Shown in pieces: positions 7,341-17,000 of a stretch of 64,000 nucleotides of DNA (the first letter of the stretch is position 1; every line of letters begins with the position of its first letter). Made by a program: the position numbers and the translations under genes. The stretch is from Streptomyces monashensis. Its GTDB lineage: Bacteria > Actinomycetota > Actinomycetes > Streptomycetales > Streptomycetaceae. Location of the stretch: the NCBI RefSeq assembly GCF_001866665.1, contig NZ_MLYO01000025.1:124001-188000 (forward strand), given 5' to 3'. Below the pieces are notes generated by a model. It made no database searches and had not been told where the DNA came from. It was given only the letters and a program-made list of their open reading frames with translations.

Positions 7341-10010
7341 GTGCACAGACCGCAACGACCGCGAGGACTGGAAAGACCGCGCCACCGTGTGCCCCGGCCG
7401 GCCTGGGCGCCGCTGGGGCTGGCGACCGCCCTGGCGGCGACCGTGCTGGCCGGACCGGCGCCCGCCCAGGCCGCCGCCACCGCCTCCGGCGCCGTGCTCG
7501 ACACCGCCCACAGCAGCGTCAGCTGGCAGAGCCCGGTCTACGCCAAGGGCACCGGCGGCGGCACCGAGAGCTGCCCGGCCGCCGGCAGCGATCCGGGCGA
7601 CACGGTCTGCGACCGCTTCGACCTGACCGTCTCGGTGCCGGCCGGCTACTGGGACGACAACCCCGAGGGCGGCGTCCCGCTGTCGATCAGATGGGACAAG
7701 CCCTCCGACGACTTCGACCTGTACGTCTACGACGACCAGGGCAAGCAGGTGGCGTCCAGCGCGGGCACCGCCGACCCCGAGGCCACGGTGATCCCGCGGG
7801 CGTCGGGGACGTACCACGTGCTGGTCGTGCCGTACGACGTGCACGACAGCTCCTTCACGGGCACGGCGTACCTGCCCGCGACCACGGACGCCAGCGACCT
7901 GACCTCCTTCTCGGGCGGCGACGGCAGCTACACCATCGGGGCCGGGCGGCTGGCGGCGCGCGCCGATTTCCTGACGGGCGGTCAACTCCGGCTCCAGGCC
8001 GATCCGTCCGGTTCGCTGAGCGACCCGGCGGGCACCGCGATCGTGCGCAGGGAGCCCGCGCTCCAGCGGCACACCTCGTCCTTCGACGCGGGCGACTACT
8101 ACGGCATCCGCTCGCCGCAGGCCGTCCTGCGCGTCTACAAGAAGCCGCTGCGCTTCGGCCTCTACAAGCCGGACAACCGCACCCGTATCTGGCAGGAGGA
8201 CAAGCCGCTGCGCTGGTCCACCGGCGGGATGCGGCAGAGTCTCGCGCGCGGCGCGGACGAGCAGTTCTTCGGCGGCGGCGAGCAGAACGGCAGCTTCTCG
8301 CACCGCGGGCAGACGATGTACGTGGCCAACAGCTTCGACTGGGACGAGGGCGGCTACAACAACTCCCAGCCGTTCTACCTCTCCAGCGCCGGCTACGGCG
8401 TCCTGCGCAACACCTTCGCGCCCGGCGTGTACACCTTCGGCCGGCCGGTCACCACCGGCCAGCAGGAACGGCGCCTGGACGCCTACTACTTCCTCGGTGA
8501 CGCCAAGCAAGTGATCGGGAAGTACACGGCGTTGGTCGGCAGACCCTTCATGCCCCCGGTGTACGGCCTCGAGCCCGGCGACTCCGACTGCTACCTGCAC
8601 AACGCCAACCGGGGCGAGCGGCACACCCTGGACGCGCTGAAGATCGCCGACGGGTACGCGCAGCACCGGATGCCGCTCGGCTGGATGCTGGTCAACGACG
8701 GCTACGGCTGCGGGTACGAGAACCTGGAGCAGACCGCGAAGGGCCTCCAGGACCGCCACGCCCAGCTCGGCCTGTGGACCCAGGACGGCATCGACAAGCT
8801 CGCCGACCAGGTCAAGGCCGGTCAGCGGGTGGCCAAGCTGGACGTGGCCTGGGTCGGCAACGGCTACAAGTTCGCCCTCGACGCGTGCGACGCGGCGAAG
8901 AAGGGCATCGAGGACAACAGCGACGCGCGCGGATTCGTGTGGCTGCCGGTGTCCTGGGCGGGCGCGCAGCGCTGCGGGGTGCTGTGGAGCGGCGACCAGA
9001 AGCTGTCGTGGGACTACATCCGCTGGCAGATCCCGGCCTATGCCGGGGCGACGATGTCCGGTATCGCGTACGACACCGGCGACGTGGGCAGCATCTACCG
9101 CCACGACGCCACGATGTACGCCCGCGACCTGCAGTGGAAGGCGTTCCTGCCGGCCATCATGACCATGGACGGCTGGGCGACCGACCTCACCACGAAGAAG
9201 CCCGCCGACCAGCAGCCCTGGCTGGACGGGGAGCCGTACACCTCGATCAACCGGAAGTACCTCCAGCTGAAGGAGCGGCTGCTGCCGTACATGTACACCC
9301 TGTCCGCCGAGGCGGCGAAGACCGGGGTGGGGGCGGTCCGCCCGCTGTGGCTGGAGTACCCGGACGACCCGGACACCCTCGCGGACCAGGCGAAGTACGA
9401 GTTCCTGTCCGGGCCCGACTTCCTCGTCGCCCCGGTCTACCAGAACTCCGACACCCGCGACGGCATCTACCTGCCGAAGGGCACCTGGACCGACTACTGG
9501 ACGGGCCGCACCTACCAGGGTCCGACCACGCTCAACGGCTACCACGCCCCGCTCGACACCCTGCCGCTGTTCGTGCGCGAGGGCGCGGTCGTGCCCATGT
9601 GGCCGAAGGGGACGACGAGTTGGCAGACCCGGGACCGGAACGAGCTGGACTGGGACCTGTACCCGGCGGCCCGCGGCACGAGCCGGTACACGCTGTACGA
9701 GGACGACGGCGTGACCCGTGACTTCACGAAGGGCGCGGCGGCCGGCCAGCGGGTGTCCCTGCACTCCGACGGCGGCGGGACGACGGTCTCGGTGGGCGCG
9801 AGCAAGGGCGACTACGCGGGCAAGGTGGACGCCCGCGCGTACCGGTTCACCGTGCACGGCGCCACGGCGCCCGCACTCGTCCTGCTCGACGGTCGCCGAC
9901 TGCCCGCATCCGCCTGGTCGTTCGACCCGGACACGCACGTCACGACGATCGCCACGGCGAGCCTGCCCCTCGACCGCGGGTTCACGGTGCGGCTGGTCGA
10001 CGACAGGTAA
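7341..10010 (+). CDS. Secreted GH31-family glycosidase with N-terminal PPC-like domain
   Basis: An 889-aa exported protein with a long Arg-rich n-region and signal core, cleaving near AQAAA (about residue 45). Residues about 50-180 resemble a bacterial pre-peptidase C-terminal beta-sandwich (FDLYVYDDQGKQVASSAGT). GH31 follows: an N-terminal beta-domain with FFGGGEQNGSF, then the barrel with VAKLDVAWVG, whose Asp is the likely nucleophile, and YDTGDVGS, whose Asp is the likely acid/base. A C-terminal beta-domain carries LPKGTWTDYWTG and PLFVREGAVVP. The start is GTG 7341 behind GAGGGGAG. It should cut alpha-glucosidic or related linkages outside the cell; exact specificity cannot be read. It opens a run of secreted polysaccharide-active genes. 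Confidence 0.88.
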   Translation: MHRPQRPRGLERPRHRVPRPAWAPLGLATALAATVLAGPAPAQAAATASGAVLDTAHSSVSWQSPVYAKGTGGGTESCPAAGSDPGDTVCDRFDLTVSVPAGYWDDNPEGGVPLSIRWDKPSDDFDLYVYDDQGKQVASSAGTADPEATVIPRASGTYHVLVVPYDVHDSSFTGTAYLPATTDASDLTSFSGGDGSYTIGAGRLAARADFLTGGQLRLQADPSGSLSDPAGTAIVRREPALQRHTSSFDAGDYYGIRSPQAVLRVYKKPLRFGLYKPDNRTRIWQEDKPLRWSTGGMRQSLARGADEQFFGGGEQNGSFSHRGQTMYVANSFDWDEGGYNNSQPFYLSSAGYGVLRNTFAPGVYTFGRPVTTGQQERRLDAYYFLGDAKQVIGKYTALVGRPFMPPVYGLEPGDSDCYLHNANRGERHTLDALKIADGYAQHRMPLGWMLVNDGYGCGYENLEQTAKGLQDRHAQLGLWTQDGIDKLADQVKAGQRVAKLDVAWVGNGYKFALDACDAAKKGIEDNSDARGFVWLPVSWAGAQRCGVLWSGDQKLSWDYIRWQIPAYAGATMSGIAYDTGDVGSIYRHDATMYARDLQWKAFLPAIMTMDGWATDLTTKKPADQQPWLDGEPYTSINRKYLQLKERLLPYMYTLSAEAAKTGVGAVRPLWLEYPDDPDTLADQAKYEFLSGPDFLVAPVYQNSDTRDGIYLPKGTWTDYWTGRTYQGPTTLNGYHAPLDTLPLFVREGAVVPMWPKGTTSWQTRDRNELDWDLYPAARGTSRYTLYEDDGVTRDFTKGAAAGQRVSLHSDGGGTTVSVGASKGDYAGKVDARAYRFTVHGATAPALVLLDGRRLPASAWSFDPDTHVTTIATASLPLDRGFTVRLVDDR

Positions 10011-10020
10011 AGGAATCGCA

Positions 10021-10054
10021 TGGTCTAGTCCAAAGAGCACGCTGGTCTAGTCCA
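10021..10054 (+). promoter_or_regulatory. Pair of 12-bp direct repeats, DasR dre-like, before the chitinase
   Basis: TGGTCTAGTCCA occurs twice (10021-10032 and 10043-10054), 22 bp apart, about 90 bp before the chitinase start. Streptomyces chitinase promoters are known for paired 12-bp repeats of this kind, and DasR dre sites have the core TGGTCTAGACCA. A TTGACG at 10060-10065 may be the -35 element, though no good -10 follows. Induction by chitin breakdown products is the likely meaning. Confidence 0.7.
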
Positions 10055-10139
10055 ACTTATTGACGTGGCCGCAACAGCTCCCGGAGGGTGGGGCTCCCCG
10101 TACCGGGGACTCCCCACCCCCACCCTCTGGAGGCACGAA

Positions 10140-11342
10140 GTGAAACGGCTTCGGGCATGTCTGGGCGCGGCGGCGGCCGTCACCCTCGCCGCCGCCGGCA
10201 CGACCGCGCTCGTCGCGGGCAACGCCTCGGGCGCGACCACCGCGCTGAGCGACCGCTGGTACGCCGCGGCCCCCTATCTGATGCCGCTGGACAACGACCC
10301 GCCGGACCCGTCCGCCATCATGGACGCGACCGGCCTGAAGGCCTTCCAGCTGGCGTTCGTCCTCGCCCCCAACGGCGGCGGCTGCACCCCCACCTGGGGC
10401 GGCACCGCACCGGTCTCCTCGGACACGGCCGTGCAGTCGATGATCAACACCATCCGCGGCAAGGGCGGGGACGTGTCGGTCTCCATCGGCGGCTACGGCG
10501 GCACCAAGCTCGGCCAGGACTGTGCCGACCCCGCCGCCACGGCGGCCGCCTACCAGCAGGTCATCACCAAGTACGGCCTGCACGCGATCGACTTCGACCT
10601 GGAGGAGCCGGAGTACGAGAACACGGCGGCGATCCACAACGAGATCGGCGCAGCCAAGATCCTCCAGCAGAACAACCCGGGGCTGTACGTCTCCGTGACG
10701 ACGGCCGGCACCGCGGACGGCACCGGCTGGTTCGGCAAGCAGATGCTGCTGGAGGCCAAGTCCCAGGGGTTCACGCCGAACAACTTCTCCATCATGCCGT
10801 TCGACGGCGGCTTCAACGGCGCCGCGAGCCAGACCAGCGCGCTGACCAACTTCAACGCGATCCTCCAGTCGACCTTCGGCTGGGACCAGGCGACGGCATA
10901 CGCCCACGAGGGCTTCTCCGGCATGAACGGCCGCAGCGACACCGGCGAGATCTTCACCCAGGCGGACTTCCAGACCGTGCTGGACTACGCCACGAGCCAC
11001 CACATGGACCGCTTCACGTTCTGGTCCCTGAACCGCGACCGGCAGTGCAGCCCGCCGGACAACGGGGGCCGCACGTCCGGCACCTGCTCCAGCGTGGCGC
11101 AGGGCGACTGGGACTTCGCGAAGGACTCGGTGAAGTTCGCGGGCGCCACCCCGCCCACCACCACACCCACCCCCACGCCGACCCCGGGCTCGTGCAAGCC
11201 GGCGTGGAACGCGTCGACGGCGTACACGGGCGGGGACGAGGTGTCGTACAACCAGCACGACTGGAAGGCCAAGTGGTGGACCCAGAACGAGGTGCCCGGC
11301 GCCTCGCAGTGGGGGCCGTGGCAGGACGAGGGCGCCTGCTGA
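10140..11342 (+). CDS. Secreted GH18 chitinase with C-terminal chitin-binding domain
   Basis: A 400-aa exported enzyme that starts at GTG 10140 behind CTGGAGG. The signal peptide ends near GNASGA. The GH18 barrel (about 38-340) contains VSVSIGGYGG (SxGG strand) and HAIDFDLEEPE, where the Glu is the catalytic acid. The usual first Asp of DxxDxDxE is His here. A Thr/Pro linker (TPTPTPTPG) leads to a roughly 45-residue CBM5/12-type domain with WNASTAYTGGDEVSYN and paired Trp residues. It should hydrolyse chitin. The upstream DasR-like repeats support this role. The following alginate lyase has its own promoter. Confidence 0.92.
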   Translation: MKRLRACLGAAAAVTLAAAGTTALVAGNASGATTALSDRWYAAAPYLMPLDNDPPDPSAIMDATGLKAFQLAFVLAPNGGGCTPTWGGTAPVSSDTAVQSMINTIRGKGGDVSVSIGGYGGTKLGQDCADPAATAAAYQQVITKYGLHAIDFDLEEPEYENTAAIHNEIGAAKILQQNNPGLYVSVTTAGTADGTGWFGKQMLLEAKSQGFTPNNFSIMPFDGGFNGAASQTSALTNFNAILQSTFGWDQATAYAHEGFSGMNGRSDTGEIFTQADFQTVLDYATSHHMDRFTFWSLNRDRQCSPPDNGGRTSGTCSSVAQGDWDFAKDSVKFAGATPPTTTPTPTPTPGSCKPAWNASTAYTGGDEVSYNQHDWKAKWWTQNEVPGASQWGPWQDEGAC

Positions 11343-11347
11343 ACCTC

Positions 11348-11376
11348 TTGACGGGCCTGGTCCGGACCTCTAGCTT
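11348..11376 (+). promoter_or_regulatory. Sigma-70-type promoter of the alginate lyase, with a dre-like core in the spacer
   Basis: TTGACG (11348-11353), a 17-bp spacer and TAGCTT (11371-11376) form a good housekeeping (HrdB-type) promoter just behind the chitinase stop. The spacer holds the palindrome GGTCCGGACC (11359-11368), which resembles the core of DasR sites. A repressor bound there would block polymerase. Confidence 0.62.
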
Positions 11377-11400
11377 CTCGGGTCACCAACGACCATGTAC

Positions 11401-11434
11401 GCGGCCGTCGTTCATCCATATGAACGACGGCCGC
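11401..11434. promoter_or_regulatory. 15-bp perfect inverted repeat in the alginate lyase leader
   Basis: The arms GCGGCCGTCGTTCAT (11401-11415) and its complement (11420-11434) flank ccat. This places a strong palindrome about 20 bp after the predicted transcription start and 23 bp before the ATG. It may be a repressor operator or a leader-RNA hairpin. The AT-rich centre TTCATnnnnATGAA looks more like a protein site than a terminator. Confidence 0.55.
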
Positions 11435-11457
11435 ATTCCCGCCCGAAGGGACCCCCC

Positions 11458-12234
11458 ATGACCCGAGCCCGGCTCCTCGCGGTACCGGCCGCCGCGGGCC
11501 TCGCCCTCGCGCTCGCCCTCCTCGGCAGCCCCAGCGCGCTCGCCGCCGATCCGCACGTCGCCCCCGGCGGCAACTTCGACCTGTCCGTGTGGGAACTCCA
11601 GGAGCCGGTGGGCTCCCCCGGCAGCCCGACCATCATCCCCTCGTCCCGGCTCCAGGGCGCGAACGGCTACCAGGACGCGTACTTCTACACCGACATCCGC
11701 GACGGCGCGATGATCTTCTGGGCGCCCGAGAAGGGCGTCACGACCCCCAACTCGAACTACGCGCGTTCCGAGTTGCGCGAGATGAACCGCGACGGCAGCG
11801 CCGCGGACTGGGCGTTGTCCGGCTCGCACAGCATGAGCGCGACGCTGCGCGTGGTGTCGGTGACGAAGAACGTGTGCGTCGGGCAGATCCACCTCGGCAG
11901 CGGCGGCTCGTCCACCAAGCCGCTGCTGGAGCTGTACTACCACGCGAACGGCGACATCGTGCTCGGCACCGAGAACTCGCCGTCCGGCGGCCAGACCTCG
12001 CACGCCGTGGGACATGTTGCGATCGGGAACACCTGGAGCTATACGATCGCCGTCTCCGGCGGGAACACGATCGATCTGACCGTCAACGGGACGACCACCC
12101 ACTACGCCATCGCGTCGTCGTTCCAGCAGTACAAGCAGTACTTCAAGGCCGGTTCCTACAACCAGTCCTCCTCCGACAGCACCACCGACGGCGCCCGCGT
12201 GGCGTTCTACGGGCTGACCGTGAAGCACGGCTGA
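11458..12234 (+). CDS. Secreted PL7-family alginate lyase
   Basis: A 258-aa protein beginning at ATG 11458 with GAAGGGA upstream. The signal peptide ends at SALAAD. The mature protein is a single beta-jelly-roll lyase domain. It shows RSELREM (the PL7 RxELR motif), CVGQIHLG (Q-I-H with the catalytic His) and YFKAGSYNQSSS (YFKAGxYxQ with the catalytic Tyr). PL7 enzymes cleave alginate or related polyuronates by beta-elimination. It has its own promoter and operator-like elements, so it is probably controlled separately from the chitinase. Confidence 0.9.
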   Translation: MTRARLLAVPAAAGLALALALLGSPSALAADPHVAPGGNFDLSVWELQEPVGSPGSPTIIPSSRLQGANGYQDAYFYTDIRDGAMIFWAPEKGVTTPNSNYARSELREMNRDGSAADWALSGSHSMSATLRVVSVTKNVCVGQIHLGSGGSSTKPLLELYYHANGDIVLGTENSPSGGQTSHAVGHVAIGNTWSYTIAVSGGNTIDLTVNGTTTHYAIASSFQQYKQYFKAGSYNQSSSDSTTDGARVAFYGLTVKHG

Positions 12235-12337
12235 ACACGGCCGCCACGCCGTCCGACCTGCGCGACTGGTGCAAATGGCCGTACGGTCGTAGCGTCGAGT
12301 GGACGCGGTCGGACACAGCACAACGGTGGGAGCGGCC

Positions 12338-12799
12338 ATGCGCGGATCAGTGGTGGGTACGGCGGTGACCCTGGCGGCAGGAACCCTGCTGACAGCGGCG
12401 ATGACGACGGCGTCGGCCAGCGTGCCGACCACGGCCACGACCCCGGTCAGGGCGCGGCCCGGGCAGCCCGTACTCGTGGACTGCTTCTTCCACCGGAACG
12501 TCCGTCCGAACGACTTCATCCTGGCCTGCGGCGACGGCAACAGCCGGCTGACCGGACTCCACTGGACCCAGTGGGGTCCGGACGGGGCGAAGGCCGTCGG
12601 CGTCAACATGGTGAACGACTGCAAGCCGTACTGCGCGGCCGGCACCTTCCACTCGTACCCGGTCGTCATCCGGCTCAGCGGCGAGCAGGCCTGGAAAAAG
12701 CATCCGTACTTCCTGCGCTTCGCGAACCTCAGCCTGACCTACCCCGGCGCCCGGCCGGACACGTTCAAGCCGGTGATGAACTACCCGCTCTGGGACTGA
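12338..12799 (+). CDS. Small secreted protein of unknown function
   Basis: A 153-aa protein from ATG 12338 (GGGAG eight bases upstream); an in-frame GTG at 12299 would extend the n-region. A clear signal peptide ends near TTASAS. The mature part has four Cys (DCFF, LACGD, NDCKP, YCAAG) that could form two disulfides, plus aromatic motifs such as GLHWTQWGPDGAKAVG. I recognise this as a type of small extracellular protein common in actinomycetes but know no function. Its position next to the polysaccharide genes may be incidental. Confidence 0.72.
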   Translation: MRGSVVGTAVTLAAGTLLTAAMTTASASVPTTATTPVRARPGQPVLVDCFFHRNVRPNDFILACGDGNSRLTGLHWTQWGPDGAKAVGVNMVNDCKPYCAAGTFHSYPVVIRLSGEQAWKKHPYFLRFANLSLTYPGARPDTFKPVMNYPLWD

Positions 12800-13014
12800 C
12801 GCTCGGGGACCGGCTCTCCGGGACCGATGCCCAAGTGACGGCCGCGAAGCCCGGCGACCGCACCGACCGTCACCCGGGCGCGCCGCTCGCCGCGGCGGGT
12901 GCTGAGCCGCGCGGGCGATCCCGCGGCCCGGCGCTCGCCCCCGGCGACCGGCGCAGCCGCATGGTGGTGTGACCCCGCACGCCGGCGCCCGCGCGCCGTC
13001 CCGAGAGAGGTCAC

Positions 13015-13992
13015 ATGCCCCGACTCCCCCGCCTGGCCGCTGCCGCCACGGCCGCGCTCGCGTTCGGCGTGGTCGCGGCGGCGCCCGCGACCGGCACCGA
13101 GCCGGTCGTCACCGACGCCCGCATCGCCGCCCACTTCGGCCTGGCCGCCGGGCAGACGCCCGACAACATCGCGCTCGAACCCGACGGCTCCGCCGACCTG
13201 ACCCTCGCCTACGCCCGGCAGGTCGCCCATGTCACGCCCGAGGGACAGACCCGGATCGGCGCGACCCTGCCGGCCGTCGCCCACCCGGACACCCCGCTCG
13301 TGCACAAGGCCGTCGTGACCGGCATCGCCCGCGCCCACGACGGCACGCTGTACGTCAACTACGCGACCGGTACGAGCAGAACGGGCATCTGGCGCCTCGC
13401 CCCCGGCGAGGAACCCGAGCAGATCGCCCCGTTGCCGGCGAACGGCTATCCCAACGGCCTGGCCCTCGACGAGCACCGGGGCGTGCTGTACGCCGCCGAC
13501 TCGGTGCTCGGCACCGTCTGGCGGGTCCCGCAGCAGGGCGGACCGGCCACCGTGTGGGCCCGGGACACCGCGCTCGAGCCGCTGACCGGCGCCTCGGCGG
13601 GCGGCTGCGGCGCCAACGGCCTCAAGGTGCACCGCGGTGCCGTGTGGGTGTCGAACACGGACCGCGGCACGCTGCTGCGCATCCCCGTCGGCCAGGACGG
13701 TTCCGCGGGCCGGGCCGAGACCCTGGCCCGCGGGCTCGCCGGCATCGACGACTTCGCCTTCACGGGCTCCGGCCGCACGGTGGTGGCCGCGCTGAACAAG
13801 GCCAACCAGGTGGTCCTGGTGCGCCGCGACGGATCGCACGCGGCCGCCCTCGGACAGCAGGACGGGCTGTCCAACCCGACGTCGGTCGCCGTACTCGGCC
13901 GCGTCGTCTACGTGCCGAACGCCGCGTACTTCACACGGAAGGACCCGAACCTGCTGCTCGCCCGGCTCCGGGAACGCGGCGACCGGCTGTAG
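13015..13992 (+). CDS. Secreted SMP-30/NHL-like beta-propeller protein
   Basis: A 325-aa exported protein (signal core LAAAATAALAFGVVAAAPAT) starting at ATG 13015 after GAGAGG. The rest consists of short repeated blades with Asn/Gly/Asp turns (PDNIALEPDG, PNGLALDEHRGVLYAADS, ANGLKVHRGAVWVSNTD). This is the signature of six-bladed SMP-30/gluconolactonase-like or NHL propellers. Enzymatic members bind a divalent metal through Glu, Asn and Asp, but I cannot place all ligands, so lactonase activity is only possible. It ends 67 bp from the convergent pyruvate carboxylase with a shared terminator between. Confidence 0.75.
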   Translation: MPRLPRLAAAATAALAFGVVAAAPATGTEPVVTDARIAAHFGLAAGQTPDNIALEPDGSADLTLAYARQVAHVTPEGQTRIGATLPAVAHPDTPLVHKAVVTGIARAHDGTLYVNYATGTSRTGIWRLAPGEEPEQIAPLPANGYPNGLALDEHRGVLYAADSVLGTVWRVPQQGGPATVWARDTALEPLTGASAGGCGANGLKVHRGAVWVSNTDRGTLLRIPVGQDGSAGRAETLARGLAGIDDFAFTGSGRTVVAALNKANQVVLVRRDGSHAAALGQQDGLSNPTSVAVLGRVVYVPNAAYFTRKDPNLLLARLRERGDRL

Positions 13993-14003
13993 CCGCGCCG
14001 GAG

Positions 14004-14053
14004 ACACACCTGCGCCGCGACCGGCAGGGCATCCGGTCGCGGCGCAGGTGTGT
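14004..14053. terminator. Bidirectional terminator between convergent genes
   Basis: A perfect 21-bp inverted repeat (arms 14004-14024 and 14033-14053, eight-base loop) fills the gap between the convergent propeller gene and pyc. Its symmetry suits termination from both sides. Confidence 0.85.
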
Positions 14054-14058
14054 ACGGG

Positions 14059-17000
14059 TCAGCCGAGCTCGACGAGCAGGTCGCCGCCCTCCACCTGCTG
14101 GATGCGGTTGATGGCCAGCCGGGCGACCCGGCCCGCCTTCGGCGCGGTGATGGTGGCCTCCATCTTCATCGCCTCGATCGTCGCGATCGTGGCACCGGCG
14201 GCGACCTCGTCGCCCTCGGCCACCGCGAGGGTCACCACACCGGCGAACGGCGCCGCCACGTGGCCGGGGTTCGCGCGGTCGGCCTTCTCCGTCACCGGTA
14301 CGTCCGAGGCGGCCGCGCGGTCACGGACCTGGATCGGGCGCAACTGGCCGTTGAGCGAGGACATCACGGTGCGCATCCCGCGCTCGTCGGCCTCGCCGAC
14401 CGCCTGGAGTTCGATGAGCAGCCGGACACCGGGCTCCAGGTCGACGGCGTACTCCTTGGCGGGGCGCAGGCCGTAGAAGAAGGCCTTGCTGTCCAGCACG
14501 CTGGTGTCGCCGAAGGACTGCCGGTGGGTGTCGAACTCGCGTGTCGGGGCGGGGAACAGCAGCCGGTTGAGCGTCGCCCGGGTGTCCTTGGCGAGTCCCT
14601 CGCGGTCGTCGGCGGACAGTTCGGGCGCGGGCTTGGGCTCGCCGCGCCCCTTGAGGGCCTTGGTGCGGAACGGCTCGGGCCAGCCACCGGGCGGGGTGCC
14701 CAGCTCGCCGCGGAGGAAACCGATGACCGAGTCGGGGATGTCGAACCGGTCGGGCGTCTCCTCGAAGGCGTCCGGGGAGACCCCGGCGCCGACCAGGTGC
14801 AGGGCGAGGTCGCCGACCACCTTGGAGGACGGGGTGACCTTCACCAGGCGGCCGAGGATGCGGTCGGCGGCGGCGTACATCGCCTCGATGTCCTCGAAGC
14901 GGTCGCCGAGGCCGAGCGCGACGGCCTGGGTGCGCAGGTTGGACAGCTGGCCGCCGGGGATCTCGTGGTGGTAGACGCGGCCGGTCGGGGAGGCGAGGCC
15001 CGCCTCGAACGGGGCGTAGATCCTGCGGACGCCCTCCCAGTACGGCTCCAGGTCGCCGACGGCCTGGAGGTCGAGGCCGGTGGGGCGTTCGGAGTGGTCG
15101 GTGGCGGCGACGAGCGCCGACAGCGACGGCTGCGAGGTCGTACCGGCCATGGAGGCGACCGCGCCGTCCACCGCGTCGGCGCCCGCCTGGATCGCGGCGA
15201 GGTACGTGGCGAGCTGGCCGCCCGCCGTGTCGTGGGTGTGCAGATGCACGGGCAGGTCGAACTCGCGGCGCAGCGCCGAGACGAGCTTCGCGGCGGCCGG
15301 GGCGCGCAGCAGTCCGGCCATGTCCTTGACCGCGAGGACGTGTGCGCCGGCGTCGACGATCTGCTCGGCCAGGCGCAGGTAGTAGTCGAGCGTGTAGAGG
15401 CGCTCGGACGGGTCGCCCAGGTCGGCGGTGTAGCAGAGGGCGACCTCGGCGACCGCGGTGCCGGTCTCGCGGACGGCGTCGATGGCGGGGCGCATCTGGC
15501 CGACGTCGTTGAGGGCGTCGAAGATACGGAAGATGTCGATGCCGGTGGCGGCGGCCTCCTGCACGAAGGCGTCGGTCACCTCGGTCGGGTACGGGGTGTA
15601 GCCGACGGTGTTGCGGCCGCGCAGCAGCATCTGGAGACAGATGTTGGGTACGGCCTCGCGCAGCGCGGCCAGCCGCTCCCAGGGGTCCTCGGCGAGGAAG
15701 CGCAGCGCCACGTCGTACGTCGCGCCGCCCCAGCACTCCAGGGACAGCAGCTCGGGCAGGGTGCGGGCGACGACCGGGGCGACCGCGAGGAGGTCCTTGG
15801 TGCGTACGCGGGTGGCGAGCAGGGACTGGTGGGCGTCGCGGAACGTGGTGTCGGTGACGCCGAGGGCCGGCGACGCGCGCAGCTGCCGGGCGAACTCCTC
15901 GGGGCCGACGGCGACGAGGCGCTGGCGGGAGCCGGCCGGGGGCTCGCCGGCCGGGAGCGCGGGCAGCTTGGTGACGGGGTCGAGCAGTTCGGGGCGTTCG
16001 CCGTGCGGCTTGTTGACCGTCACGTCGGCGAGGTAGGTGAGCAGCTTGGTGCCGCGGTCCGCCGAGGAACGGGAGGTGAGCAGGTGCGGGCGCTGCTCGA
16101 TGAAGGACGTGGTGACCCGGCCCGCCTGGAAGTCCGGGTCGTCCAGGACCGCTTGCAGGAAGGGGATGTTGGTGGCCACACCGCGGATGCGGAACTCGGC
16201 GACGGCACGCCGGGCGCGGCCCACCGCGGCCCCGAAGTCCCGGCCCCGGCAGGTGAGCTTGACCAGCATCGAGTCGAAGTGTGCGCTGATCTCCGTACCG
16301 GCGTGGGTGGTTCCGCCGTCCAGACGGATACCGGAGCCGCCCGGGGAGCGGTAGGCGCTGATCCGGCCGGTGTCCGGGCGGAAGCCGTTGGCGGGGTCCT
16401 CGGTGGTGATACGGCACTGGAGGGCGGCACCGCGCAGGGTGATGGTGTCCTGGGCGAGGCCGAGGTCGGCGAGGGTCTCGCCGGCGGCGATGCGCATCTG
16501 GGCCTGGACCAGGTCGACGTCGGTGACCTCCTCGGTCACGGTGTGCTCGACCTGGATGCGCGGGTTCATCTCGATGAAGACGTGGTTGCCGTCGGAGTCG
16601 AGGAGGAACTCCACGGTGCCCGCGTTGCGGTAGCCGATCTCGCGGGCGAAGCGGACGGCGTCGGCGCAGATCCGGTTCCGCAGCTCCGGGTCGAGGCCCG
16701 GCGCCGGGGCCAGCTCGATGACCTTCTGGTGGCGGCGCTGGAGCGAACAGTCGCGCTCGTACAGGTGGATGACGTTGCCCGCGCCGTCGGCGAGGATCTG
16801 CACCTCGATGTGGCGCGGGTCCACGACGGCCTTCTCCAGGAAGACGGTCGGGTCGCCGAAGGCGGAGGCGGCCTCGCGGGAGGCGGCCTCGATGGACTCG
16901 CGCAGCTGGGCGCGGTCCTGCACCCGGCGCATGCCGCGACCGCCGCCGCCCGCCACCGCCTTGACGAAGACGGGGAAGCCGATCTCCTCGGCGGCGCGCA

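Noticed and set aside
7290..10040. A 916-codon frame opposite the GH31 gene
   Set aside because: The GH31 frame has clear catalytic motifs, a signal peptide and a ribosome site; the opposite frame has none.
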